NCBI GenBank assembly: GCA_035574195.1
Contig: DATLZE010000043.1
Coordinates: 1 to 13,003 of the forward strand
Direction: 5' to 3'
DNA: 13,003 bases
Source of the DNA: SG8-41 sp035574195
Lineage (GTDB): Bacteria; Pseudomonadota; Gammaproteobacteria; Burkholderiales; SG8-41
Both the position numbers and the translations under genes were made by a program. The notes under the pieces were generated by a model, which saw only the letters and a program-made list of their open reading frames with translations, made no database searches and had not been told where the DNA came from. Positions 6,134-12,588 of the stretch are shown in pieces. Numbering within the stretch: position 1 is the first letter of the stretch; each line of letters opens with the position of its first letter.

Positions 6134-7231
6134 CTATTTCTTCTTCACCGCCGAGGTCGTGGCGAACACGAAGTTGTCGTAAGCGCCTTCCGCCACCCGG
6201 AACCACAGGAACTGGTCGTTGCGGAACCGGCTCCAGCCCTCGTAGATGCGCTTGAAATGCGCGCTTTTGGCCGCGAGCTCGGCATAGAGCTCGTTCGCGG
6301 CCTTCAGGCACGCCTCCATCACCGGGCGCGGGAACGAGCGCAGCTGCGCGCCCGCCGCGACCAGGCGCCGCAGCGCCTCGGGGTTCTTGGCGTCGTAGCG
6401 CGCGAGCATGTGAACGTTCGCCTCGGCGCATGCGGCCTGGAACGCCGACTGGTAGGACTTCGGCAGCTCGGCCCACTTCTTGAGGTTGACGATGACCGAG
6501 AGCTGCGGCCCGCCTTCCCACCAGCCCGGGTAGTAGTAGTACTTGGCGACCTTGTGCAAGCCGAGCTTCTCGTCGTCGTACGGCCCGACCCATTCCGCCG
6601 CGTCGATCGTGCCGCGCTCGAGCGCCTGGTAGATTTCGCCGCCGGCGATCTGCTGCGCGACCACCCCGAGCTTGGCGAGCACCTGGCCCGCGAGCCCGCC
6701 GATGCGCATCTTGAGGCCCTTGAGGTCGGCCACGCTCTTGATCTCCTTGCGATACCAGCCGCCCATCTGCGCGCCGGTGTTGCCCGCCGGGAACTGGATG
6801 CAGTTGTAGTCCCGGAACAGCGCCGCCACCGCCTCCATGCCCCCGCCGTAGTACATCCACGCGTTCTGCTGGCGCGCGTTCAGCCCGAAGGGCAGCGCGG
6901 TGGCGAAGGCGAAGGCCGGGTCCTTGCCGATGTAGTAATAGGGCGCGGTGTGCCCGCACTCGACGGTGCCGTTCTGCACCGCGTCGAGCACCTGCAGCCC
7001 CGGCACGATCTCGCCCCCCGCAAACAGCCGGATCTGGAACCTGCCGTCGGTCATCTCGGCCACGCGCCTGGGGATGATCTCGCCCGCCCCGTAGAGCGTA
7101 TCGAGACTCTTGGGAAAGCTCGAGGCCATGCGCCACTGGATCGCGGGCTGGGACTGCGCCAGGGCCGGCCTCGATACCACCCCGGCCGCCACACCGATGC
7201 CCGCCTGTTTCAGGAATTCACGACGTCTCAT
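6134..7231 (-). CDS. dctP: TakP-like TRAP transporter substrate-binding protein, DctP family
   Basis: This is the periplasmic receptor of a TRAP transporter. It has 365 residues from the ATG at 7231. The N-terminus MRRREFLKQAG carries a twin-arginine motif, with a hydrophobic stretch to Ala25 and likely cleavage after ALA25, so Tat export is expected. The sequence closely follows the 2-oxoacid-binding TakP subfamily: WRMASSFPKSLDT (33-45), PAGNTGAQMGGW (148-159), KMRIGG with Arg176 (the conserved TRAP carboxylate-binding arginine), GTIDAAEWVGPYDDEKLG (207-224) and YYYYPGWWEGG (231-241). A 2-oxoacid such as pyruvate, or lactate, is thus a plausible ligand; this is inference. GGAGGAGGC lies directly before the ATG. 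The extended in-frame start at 7279 lies in a repeat array and is rejected. Its dctQM partners are 1.8 kb away on the other strand, an unusual arrangement. Confidence 0.93.
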   Translation of the reverse strand: MRRREFLKQAGIGVAAGVVSRPALAQSQPAIQWRMASSFPKSLDTLYGAGEIIPRRVAEMTDGRFQIRLFAGGEIVPGLQVLDAVQNGTVECGHTAPYYYIGKDPAFAFATALPFGLNARQQNAWMYYGGGMEAVAALFRDYNCIQFPAGNTGAQMGGWYRKEIKSVADLKGLKMRIGGLAGQVLAKLGVVAQQIAGGEIYQALERGTIDAAEWVGPYDDEKLGLHKVAKYYYYPGWWEGGPQLSVIVNLKKWAELPKSYQSAFQAACAEANVHMLARYDAKNPEALRRLVAAGAQLRSFPRPVMEACLKAANELYAELAAKSAHFKRIYEGWSRFRNDQFLWFRVAEGAYDNFVFATTSAVKKK

Positions 7232-7250
7232 GCCTCCTCCAACAAATCCC

Positions 7251-7341
7251 GGGCTCAAGGTTCCGGGTTCGAAGTTCAAGGCTCGAGGTTTCGGGTGTCG
7301 ATTCCCGACTCTGAACCCTGAACTTTGAACACGGAACGCCG
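7251..7341. repeat. 13-unit degenerate heptad array with inverted halves, dctP leader
   Basis: The 91 nt divide into 13 consecutive 7-nt units without a phase break. On the plus strand the first seven follow RRGNTYN (for example AGGTTCC, AAGTTCA); units from 7307 switch to the complementary type, with GAAC recurring every 7 nt at 7313, 7320, 7327 and 7334. The halves form an imperfect hairpin: 7260-7295 pairs with 7304-7337, with 27 Watson-Crick pairs out of 34 aligned positions, two extra Ts and an 8-nt loop. It begins 20 bp upstream of the dctP start codon, so if dctP is transcribed through it the hairpin would lie just before the ribosome-binding site. Confidence 0.7.
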
Positions 7342-7398
7342 CGATGCGGCGCTACCGGGTCTCGGATGAACGACGGCCGGGCCAGTTTCCGCTGACCA

Positions 7399-7435
7399 CT
7401 CGCCCTCTCCACGCGGCAGAGGGGCAAGGGGCGAG
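7399..7435. repeat. REP-like palindromic element between dctP and pmbA
   Basis: CTCGCCC (7399-7405) pairs with GGGCGAG (7429-7435), enclosing CTCTCC...GAGGGG. The composition (CCCTCTCC, then GAGGGG and a GGGGCGAG end) resembles the widespread short intergenic palindromes of proteobacteria that are often mis-called as small peptides. It lies 34 bp beyond the pmbA stop codon and could stop or stabilise the pmbA message. Family membership is from memory of such elements, not from a search. The rest of 7342-7469 shows nothing I can assign. Confidence 0.4.
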
Positions 7436-7469
7436 GATCGAGCGTCGTCAGGCATTATCACGCCGCTCG

Positions 7470-8822
7470 TCAGTCGCCGGCGATGGTCATGCGCTCGACC
7501 AGGATCGAGCCGCACTGGCGCGAGCCGCGGCACACCACGTCGTTGCCGATCGCGACGATGCCGCGGTACATGTCCCTCAGGTTCCCCGCGATCGTGACCT
7601 CCTGCACCGGGTAGGCGATCTCGCCCCCTTCCACCCAGTAGCCCGCGGCACCGCGCGAGTAGTCTCCGGTGACGAGATTCAGTCCGTGCCCGAGGAGCTC
7701 GGTCACGAGCAAACCCCTTCCCATCGCCTTGAGCAAGCCCGCAAAATCGTGCCCCGTGTCGTGCAGCACGAGGTTGTGGTTGCCGCCGGCGTTGCCCGTG
7801 GAGCGCATTCCGAGCTTGCGCGCCGAGTAGCTGCCGAGAAAATAGCCGCGCACCACGCCCGCCTCCACCACCTCGCGCGCGCAGGTTGCGACCCCTTCCT
7901 CGTCGAACGGAGCGCTCGCGAGCCCCCTCGGAAGATGCGGCCGCTCGCTCACGTTCACGATCGGCGAAAACACCCGCTCGCCGAGGCTCTCCAGCAGAAA
8001 CGAGGACTTGCGGTAGAGATTGCCGCCAGAGACCGCGGAAACGAAGTGCGAGAGCAGGCTGGAGGCGACCGGCGCCTCGAACAGCACCGGCGCCTGCACG
8101 GTCGCGATCTTGCGCGCGCCGAGCCGCGCGACCGCGCGCTCGCCCGCGCGGCGCCCCACGTAATCCACCGGCGGAAGCTCGGCCGCGTCGCGCCGAGTCT
8201 CGTACCAGTCGTCGCGCTGCATCCCGTCGTTCTTGCCGGCGACGAGCGCGCACCACACGCCGTGACGCGAGCCGGGGTAGCCGGCGAGGAATCCGAGCGT
8301 GTTGCCGTAGACGAAGTGCGATTCCTGGGTGGAAACGGTGGCGCCTTCCGAATTGGAAATCCGCCCGTCCACCGCGAAGCCCGCCGCCTCGCACGCGGTG
8401 GCGAGCGCGATCGCGCGCTCGACCGTGAGGTCCCACGGATGCCACAGGTCGAGGTCGGGCACCTCGCGCGCGAGCAGGTCCTCGTCGGCGAGCCCGGCGC
8501 ACTCGTCCTCGGCCGTGAAGCGCGCGATCGAGAGCGCCGCATCCACCGCGTCGCGCACCGCCTGGGGCGAGAAGTCGGTGGTGCTCGCGTGGCCGCGCCG
8601 CTTGCCGATGTAGACGGTGACGCCGACGCCCTTGTCGCGGTTGTGCTCGATGGTCTCCACCTCGCCCCGGCGCACCGTGACCGTCTGCCCGAAACCCTCG
8701 CTCACCTCGGCCTCGGCCGAACCCGCCCCCCGCTTCACGGCGTAGTCGAGGACCTCGCGCGCGATGCCTTTGAGCCGCTCCAGATCGTAGGAAAAGCGTG
8801 AGCCCGACACCGGCACGCCCAT
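7470..8822 (-). CDS. pmbA: PmbA/TldE, partner subunit of the TldD/TldE peptidase
   Basis: With TldD, this protein forms the TldD/E complex that unfolds and cleaves peptides through TldD's zinc site; in E. coli it matures microcin B17 and degrades the CcdA antitoxin. From the ATG at 8822 it has 450 residues, the same as E. coli PmbA. Landmarks match the family throughout: RRGEVETIEHNRDKGVGVTVY, ASTTDFSPQAVRDAVDAAL, ECAGLADEDLL, PDLDLWHPWDL, GNLYRKSSFLLESLG, LGMRSTGNAGGNHN, VTELLGHGLN, GDYSRGAAGYWVEGGEIAYPV and the C-terminal end CGSILVERMTIAGD. As expected for TldE, it lacks the zinc-binding HExxxH of TldD. The reading frame continues open upstream across darP, but that part is antisense to a real gene. 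It is divergent from darP, a conserved pairing in proteobacteria. tldD is not in the window. No good Shine-Dalgarno is visible. Confidence 0.96.
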   Translation of the reverse strand: MGVPVSGSRFSYDLERLKGIAREVLDYAVKRGAGSAEAEVSEGFGQTVTVRRGEVETIEHNRDKGVGVTVYIGKRRGHASTTDFSPQAVRDAVDAALSIARFTAEDECAGLADEDLLAREVPDLDLWHPWDLTVERAIALATACEAAGFAVDGRISNSEGATVSTQESHFVYGNTLGFLAGYPGSRHGVWCALVAGKNDGMQRDDWYETRRDAAELPPVDYVGRRAGERAVARLGARKIATVQAPVLFEAPVASSLLSHFVSAVSGGNLYRKSSFLLESLGERVFSPIVNVSERPHLPRGLASAPFDEEGVATCAREVVEAGVVRGYFLGSYSARKLGMRSTGNAGGNHNLVLHDTGHDFAGLLKAMGRGLLVTELLGHGLNLVTGDYSRGAAGYWVEGGEIAYPVQEVTIAGNLRDMYRGIVAIGNDVVCRGSRQCGSILVERMTIAGD

Positions 8823-8885
8823 TCTGCGAACGATAGCCAAGGAACTGGAGACGCTATCATAACAGCTTGCCTCGTGCCTCGGGTA

Positions 8886-8927
8886 CGCCGATGAACGGAA
8901 AATATCGGTCTTCCCGTTCCATCGGCG
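8886..8927. promoter_or_regulatory. Strong hairpin in the pmbA/darP divergent control region
   Basis: 8886-8900 pairs with 8911-8927: 15 base pairs with two single-base bulges in the right arm, closed by a 10-nt loop. The outer part is GCCGATG/CATCGGC, identical to the arms of the palindrome at 2835-2852. It is preceded by two exact tandem copies of TGCCTCG (8868-8881), again a 7-nt unit. Closer to pmbA a 6-bp inverted repeat (8832-8837 and 8853-8858) flanks a minus-strand TATGAT (8856-8861) that may be a -10 box for pmbA. The role is unknown: operator, leader structure or a repeat remnant. Confidence 0.45.
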
Positions 8928-8979
8928 CCTCCGGGCAGGTATCCGAAAGCGACGGAACTTTTTCCCTCCGCGGCCGGCC

Positions 8980-9468
8980 ATGAAGGACGGGACGCCGATC
9001 AGCAAGTCGCAGCGCAAGCGAGAGGTCGCCGCGCTCCAGGAGCTCGGCGCGGCGCTGGTAGCGATCTCCGAGGAGCGGCTCGCCGCGATCGAGCTGCCCG
9101 AGCGGCTGCGCGACGCGGTGATCGCGGCGCGGCACATCACCCGCTTCGAGGCGCGCCGCCGCCAGCTACAATATATCGGCAAGCTCATGCGCGGCGTGGA
9201 CCCCGGGCCGATTCGCGCGCAGCTCGAGGCGTGGCGCGCGCAGGCGCGCGTGGAGGTCGCGCTCATGAAGCGCGCCGAGTTCTGGCGCGAGCGACTGCTT
9301 GCGGAGGAGGCGGCGCTCGCCGAGCTGCTGCGCGAGCACCCGGCCGCCGACGCGCAGCGGCTGCGGGCGCTCGTGCGCAACGCGCATCGCGAGCGCGCGG
9401 AGGGCCGGCCGCCGCGCGCCTTTCGCGAGCTCTACCGGGCGCTGCGCGCGCTGCTGGAGCGGACCTGA
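8980..9468 (+). CDS. darP: DarP (YjgA), 50S ribosome-associated assembly factor
   Basis: The protein has 162 residues and belongs to the YjgA/DarP family (formerly DUF615), small alpha-helical proteins that bind 50S precursors and help large-subunit maturation. The diagnostic block is near the N-terminus: SKSQRKREVAALQELG (8-23), LPERLRDAVIAARHITRFEARRRQLQYIGKLMR (about 39-71). The C-terminal helices carry EFWRERLL, ALVRNAHRERAEGRPPRAFRELYRALR. The E. coli protein is longer at its N-terminus by an acidic stretch that is missing here; the ATG at 8980 is chosen as the first with the conserved block close behind, though it has no clear Shine-Dalgarno. It is divergent from pmbA, as in many proteobacteria, and followed by mogA 51 bp downstream. 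Confidence 0.92.
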   Translation: MKDGTPISKSQRKREVAALQELGAALVAISEERLAAIELPERLRDAVIAARHITRFEARRRQLQYIGKLMRGVDPGPIRAQLEAWRAQARVEVALMKRAEFWRERLLAEEAALAELLREHPAADAQRLRALVRNAHRERAEGRPPRAFRELYRALRALLERT

Positions 9469-9480
9469 CCCGGTGGCCTC

Positions 9481-9515
9481 GATTTACGATCCGCGTTGCG
9501 CGATTTACGATTCGC
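9481..9515 (+). repeat. Five-unit heptad array just upstream of mogA
   Basis: Five consecutive 7-nt units: GATTTAC at 9481 and 9502, GATCCGC at 9488, GTTGCGC at 9495 and GATTCGC at 9509. At a 21-nt lag, 13 of 14 bases are identical (9481-9494 versus 9502-9515). It fills the darP-mogA gap from 12 bp after the darP stop to 4 bp before the mogA ATG, taking the place where a Shine-Dalgarno sequence would be. Confidence 0.65.
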
Positions 9516-9519
9516 ACTC

Positions 9520-10113
9520 ATGAGCGAAGAACTCCTGATCGGCCTAGTCTCCATCAGCGACCGCGCCTCGAGCGGCGCCTATCCGGACGAAGGCATTCCG
9601 GCGCTCGAAGCCTGGCTCACCGCGGCGATCGCCTCGCCTCCGTGGCGGGCCGTGACGCGCCTCATTCCCGACGAACAGCCGGTGATCGAGGCGACGCTCA
9701 AGGAGCTCGTGGACCGGGAAGGCTGCCACCTCGTGCTCACCACCGGCGGCACCGGCCCCGCGCCACGCGACGTCACGCCCGAGGCGACGCTCGCGGTCGC
9801 CGACAAGGTGATGCCGGGCTTCGGCGAGCAGATGCGGCAGGTGAGCCTCAGATTCGTGCCGACCGCGATTCTCTCGCGCCAGGTGGCGGTGATCCGCAAG
9901 CGCGCCCTCATCATCAACCTGCCGGGGCAGCCGAAGGCGATCCGCGAGACGCTGGAAGGCCTCAAGGACGAGGACGGAAAGGTCGCAGTGAGCGGGATCT
10001 TCGCCGCGGTGCCCTATTGCATAGATCTCATCGGCGGGCCCTACATCGAAACCCACGAGGCGGTGGTGAAGGCGTTCCGGCCGAAGTCGGCGATCAGACC
10101 CAAGAACCCGTGA
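9520..10113 (+). CDS. mogA: MogA, molybdopterin adenylyltransferase
   Basis: MogA adenylylates molybdopterin, preparing it for molybdate insertion in molybdenum cofactor synthesis. The protein has 197 residues, typical of bacterial MogA. The start MSEELLIGLVSISDRASSG with Asp14 matches the family. The catalytic loop TTGGTGPAPRDVTPEA (74-89) carries Asp84, and the later NLPGQPKAIRETL is also conserved. The ATG at 9520 is chosen: it gives the family N-terminus, while the in-frame TTG at 9496 lies inside the heptad array. No Shine-Dalgarno is present because the array runs to 4 bp before the ATG, so the gene may be translated by coupling from darP or be leaderless. No other moa or moe genes are nearby. 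Confidence 0.95.
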   Translation: MSEELLIGLVSISDRASSGAYPDEGIPALEAWLTAAIASPPWRAVTRLIPDEQPVIEATLKELVDREGCHLVLTTGGTGPAPRDVTPEATLAVADKVMPGFGEQMRQVSLRFVPTAILSRQVAVIRKRALIINLPGQPKAIRETLEGLKDEDGKVAVSGIFAAVPYCIDLIGGPYIETHEAVVKAFRPKSAIRPKNP

Positions 10114-10245
10114 GGGCGGGAGCACAGCGGAGCGCGAGGGCTATCGGGTACCAGTGGTTCGCTTCCCGGGCCTGCGTCCTCTCGATCTCCCGATCTCGCG
10201 AGCGAGAAAAATTACCCTGCCCCCTCTGCACCTCCCCCGGTTCCC

Positions 10246-10923
10246 ATGAGCAATCTCCTGCAAGCCATTGAAATACAGACTGGCAGCGATCCCGCGGCTT
10301 CGGTGATATGGATGCATGGGCTCGGCGCCGACGGCAACGACTTCGTGCCGGTGGTGGAGGAGCTCGATCTCGACGGCGCGCCCGCGATCCGGTTCGTCTT
10401 CCCGCACGCGCCGGTGCGCCCGGTCACGATCAACGGGGGCGCGTTGATGCGCGCCTGGTACGACGTTTCCTTCGGCGACCTCGAGGGGCGGTCGCGGCGC
10501 GCGGACGAGGCGGGACTGCGCGAGTCGCAGGCGCAGATCGCCGCGCTCGTCGAGCGCGAGAGCGCGCGCGGCGTCGCGCCCCGCAACATCGTGCTCGCCG
10601 GCTTCTCGCAGGGCGGCGCGGTGGCGCTGGAAACTGGCCTGCGCTACCCGGAGAGGCTCGCCGGCGTGATGGCGCTCTCGACCTACCTGCCGCTCGCCGA
10701 GCGGCTGCCGCAGGAGGCCTCGGCCGCCAACCGGGCCACCCCCGTCTTCATGGCGCACGGACTCTACGATCCCGTCGTGCCGTACGCGATGGGAGCGGGC
10801 ACGAGGGCGCTGCTCGCCGGGCTCGGCTACTCCGTCGAGTGGCACGAGTATCCGATGCCGCACTCGGTATGCCCGCAGGAGATCGCGGACATCGGCGCCT
10901 GGCTGCGCCGCGTGCTCGGCTGA
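10246..10923 (+). CDS. Alpha/beta-hydrolase carboxylesterase (EstB / phospholipase-carboxylesterase family)
   Basis: This is a 225-residue cytosolic serine esterase of the family that includes Pseudomonas EstB and eukaryotic acyl-protein thioesterases. The fold signatures are in order: VIWMHGLGADGNDF (20-33, oxyanion region), FVFPHAPVRPVTINGG (50-65), MRAWYDV (68-74), the nucleophile elbow GFSQGG with Ser121, the HGLYDPVVP loop with Asp175, and MPHSVC with His206, so the catalytic triad is complete. Length is standard and no signal peptide is present. The natural substrate cannot be told; short-chain esters or acylated proteins are family precedents. It follows mogA on the same strand after a 132-bp gap, so it may have its own promoter, though none is convincing. 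No Shine-Dalgarno is seen before the ATG. It converges with the PilZ-like gene. Confidence 0.92.
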   Translation: MSNLLQAIEIQTGSDPAASVIWMHGLGADGNDFVPVVEELDLDGAPAIRFVFPHAPVRPVTINGGALMRAWYDVSFGDLEGRSRRADEAGLRESQAQIAALVERESARGVAPRNIVLAGFSQGGAVALETGLRYPERLAGVMALSTYLPLAERLPQEASAANRATPVFMAHGLYDPVVPYAMGAGTRALLAGLGYSVEWHEYPMPHSVCPQEIADIGAWLRRVLG

Positions 10924-10945
10924 CGCCGGGCCGGCAAGGGATCGA

Positions 10946-10976
10946 GCGCGGGGCGGCGGGTCGCGCCTCGCCGCGC
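10946..10976. terminator. GC-rich hairpin between convergent genes
   Basis: 10946-10955 can pair with 10964-10967 plus 10971-10976, giving ten GC pairs with a three-base bulge (10968-10970) and an 8-nt loop. It sits in the 52-bp convergent gap between the esterase gene and the PilZ-like gene and touches the latter's stop codon. There is no T-tract on either side, so an intrinsic bidirectional terminator is only a possibility. Confidence 0.3.
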
Positions 10977-12502
10977 TAGGGGCTGCGCTGCATGACCTTG
11001 AACCTCGCCCAGTCGAAATCGTCACCCATCTCGACCATGCGCGAAGGCAGCAGGAGGTAGGATTTCTCGCGCACCCTCATCTCCAGGCTGTCGCGGCCGT
11101 TGTAGAGCCCCCCGCGCATGACGACACCGACCTCCCCCCGGGCATCGGGCGCGGTGGAGAGCAGGATCGCCGGCTCCCGCTCCGGAGCGCCCGGCTTCGA
11201 GATCCGGATCGGGATCGCAGCCCTCGTCAGCAGCTGCATCCCCACCCGGCGCTGCTGGTGCTCGTCGCGCGCGATGCGGCGGATGAGCCCCAACCCCCAA
11301 TGCTTCGAGTTCTCGCCCTGCACGCCGACCAGCGCGCCCACCCGGATCCAGTCGCTCTTCTGGGCGGGGATGATCGCCCCGTAGCCGCCCTCGCTCGCGT
11401 TCTCCACGATCCAGCTCTCGGCGCTGCTCTGGTCGCTGAAGTCGAGCTCGCTGCCGGCGGACGGATCGAGCGCGCCGAGCACCTCCTGCAGCCCCGGCAC
11501 CACCGTGATGCGGCCGGCAGTGGGGCGCCGCTCGGAGCTGCGCGCCGGGGGATTGTCCGACCAGTACTGGGCGAGGTGCCCGAGCACGCCTGCGATCACG
11601 TCCTTGTGATAGCTACCGCCGAGATTCACATCGGAGGGCGGCGCGCCCGTCTGCCCGACCTGCGCGGCGAGCCGCTCGAGCCGCGCGAGCGCCTCGCCGG
11701 CGCCGAAGAAGCGCATCGTCGGCGAGGGCGCGGCCCCCTTGTAGAGCCGCGCCGGCGCCCTCGGCGCCGCGAGATCGAAGCAATGGGTACAGCCCTCGGC
11801 CTGCGCCGAGAGCCGGAACGATTCCGCGAAATGGGCCACCACGCGCTCGGCGATCTCCTGGCGCTGCGGGTGCAGGCCGTCGGTCGAGGAAGCGCAGAGC
11901 ATGAGCGCCCTCAACAGCTCGCGCTGCGTGCTGCTCGCGCCGTGCGCTCCGGGATAGATCGCGACCACCTCCTGCGCGAAACCCTTCCTCTCGGCGAGCT
12001 GGAACAGCCGCGAGAGATCGGACCAGAGGCGCGGCTCGACCGGGCCGTAGCGCAGCAGCGTCCACTTGAGCTGCATCGCGAGCGCGCGCAGCCCGCGCGC
12101 CGCGATCACCGGCAGCTGCTTGCGCACGGCGGAGGCGCCGCTCATGCCGGTCTCGTGCTCGTGGACGCACCGCAGGTAGGCCTCGCCGAGCTGCACCCAG
12201 AACTCGTGGATGCCGTTCCACAGCCGGTGCTCCTGGAACTTCTGCTGGCGCGGCGTCGAAAGATAGTCCTGCGCGAGCTTGCGCAGCGGGCCCTTGGCCG
12301 CCGCGTCGAGCAGGTCCACGTTCTCGAAGCGGCGGTCGAGCCTGAAGCCGTCGGTACGGTTGAGCGACTCCAGCCATTCGGTGATTTCCTGCAGCGCTTT
12401 GGCGGGGTCACCGGCTGGCAGCGCGTCAACGATCTCGCGCGCCTGCCTGGCGTCGGCCATCGGATGGTCCACCTTGCCTCCCCCGATCCACTTGAGGACC
12501 AT
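10976..12502 (-). CDS. Uncharacterised 508-residue protein with C-terminal PilZ-like domain
   Basis: From the ATG at 12502 the protein has 508 residues with no signal peptide or membrane segment. Residues of about 20-320 are helical in composition and match nothing I can name. The region of about 318-440 looks like a PilZ c-di-GMP-binding barrel: an RxxxR-type motif R321-S-S-E-R325 (followed by R326) and, 43 residues on, N368-A-S-E-G-G373, which fits the second PilZ motif (D/N)xSxxG. After that comes DWIRVGALVGVQ and LGLIRRIARD, consistent with barrel strands. The spacing between the two motifs is longer than usual. Proteins of this layout occur in betaproteobacteria as PilZ-domain or hypothetical proteins, to my recollection. 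A role in c-di-GMP-dependent surface or motility control is inferred. A possible promoter lies at 12541-12568; the upstream frame extension is antisense noise. Confidence 0.8.
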   Translation of the reverse strand: MVLKWIGGGKVDHPMADARQAREIVDALPAGDPAKALQEITEWLESLNRTDGFRLDRRFENVDLLDAAAKGPLRKLAQDYLSTPRQQKFQEHRLWNGIHEFWVQLGEAYLRCVHEHETGMSGASAVRKQLPVIAARGLRALAMQLKWTLLRYGPVEPRLWSDLSRLFQLAERKGFAQEVVAIYPGAHGASSTQRELLRALMLCASSTDGLHPQRQEIAERVVAHFAESFRLSAQAEGCTHCFDLAAPRAPARLYKGAAPSPTMRFFGAGEALARLERLAAQVGQTGAPPSDVNLGGSYHKDVIAGVLGHLAQYWSDNPPARSSERRPTAGRITVVPGLQEVLGALDPSAGSELDFSDQSSAESWIVENASEGGYGAIIPAQKSDWIRVGALVGVQGENSKHWGLGLIRRIARDEHQQRRVGMQLLTRAAIPIRISKPGAPEREPAILLSTAPDARGEVGVVMRGGLYNGRDSLEMRVREKSYLLLPSRMVEMGDDFDWARFKVMQRSP

Positions 12503-12540
12503 GGCGCGCCCGTCCCGGCTTGTCGTGCGGCGGAGTGGGG

Positions 12541-12568
12541 ATTGTAGTTCAAAATCCGCGACTCGCAA
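12541..12568 (-). promoter_or_regulatory. Putative promoter of the PilZ-like gene
   Basis: On the minus strand TTGCGA (12563-12568) and TACAAT (12541-12546) are 16 bp apart, matching sigma-70 boxes at 4/6 and 5/6 positions. It lies about 40 bp upstream of the ATG at 12502 and its -35 box falls inside the heptad array. It would let the PilZ-like gene be expressed apart from the upstream MFS gene. Confidence 0.35.
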
Positions 12569-12585
12569 CCTGCAGCTCGAGACCT
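12551..12585. repeat. Five-unit heptad array after the MFS gene
   Basis: Plus-strand 7-nt units of the type GCRRCYY: GCGACTC at 12558, GCAACCT at 12565, GCAGCTC at 12572 and GAGACCT at 12579, with an AAAATCC unit at 12551. It ends 3 bp before the MFS stop codon (12589-12591) and overlaps the putative promoter of the next gene. On the minus (transcribed) strand its unit GAGTCGC resembles GATTCGC of the mogA-upstream array. Confidence 0.5.
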
Positions 12586-12588
12586 GCG

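Noticed and set aside
7232..7279. Longer dctP start adding 16 residues
   Set aside because: It would begin at a TTG inside the heptad array and bury the twin-arginine motif; the ATG at 7231 has GGAGG just upstream.
7344..8801. 485-residue plus-strand frame opposite pmbA (also 6257-7321 opposite dctP and 11258-12547 opposite the PilZ-like gene)
   Set aside because: All mirror real genes in GC-rich DNA and show only shadow composition; there is no ribosome site or family match.
8823..9380. N-terminal extension of pmbA to a 636-residue protein
   Set aside because: The added stretch is antisense to darP and low-complexity; the ATG at 8822 gives exactly the family length of 450.
9496..9519. Upstream TTG start for mogA
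   Set aside because: It lies in the heptad array and adds residues not seen in the family.
10114..10245. Small gene or promoter in the mogA-esterase gap
   Set aside because: No open frame with a ribosome site and no convincing -35/-10 pair; only a weak 8-nt repeat and CTCGCGAG palindrome are visible.
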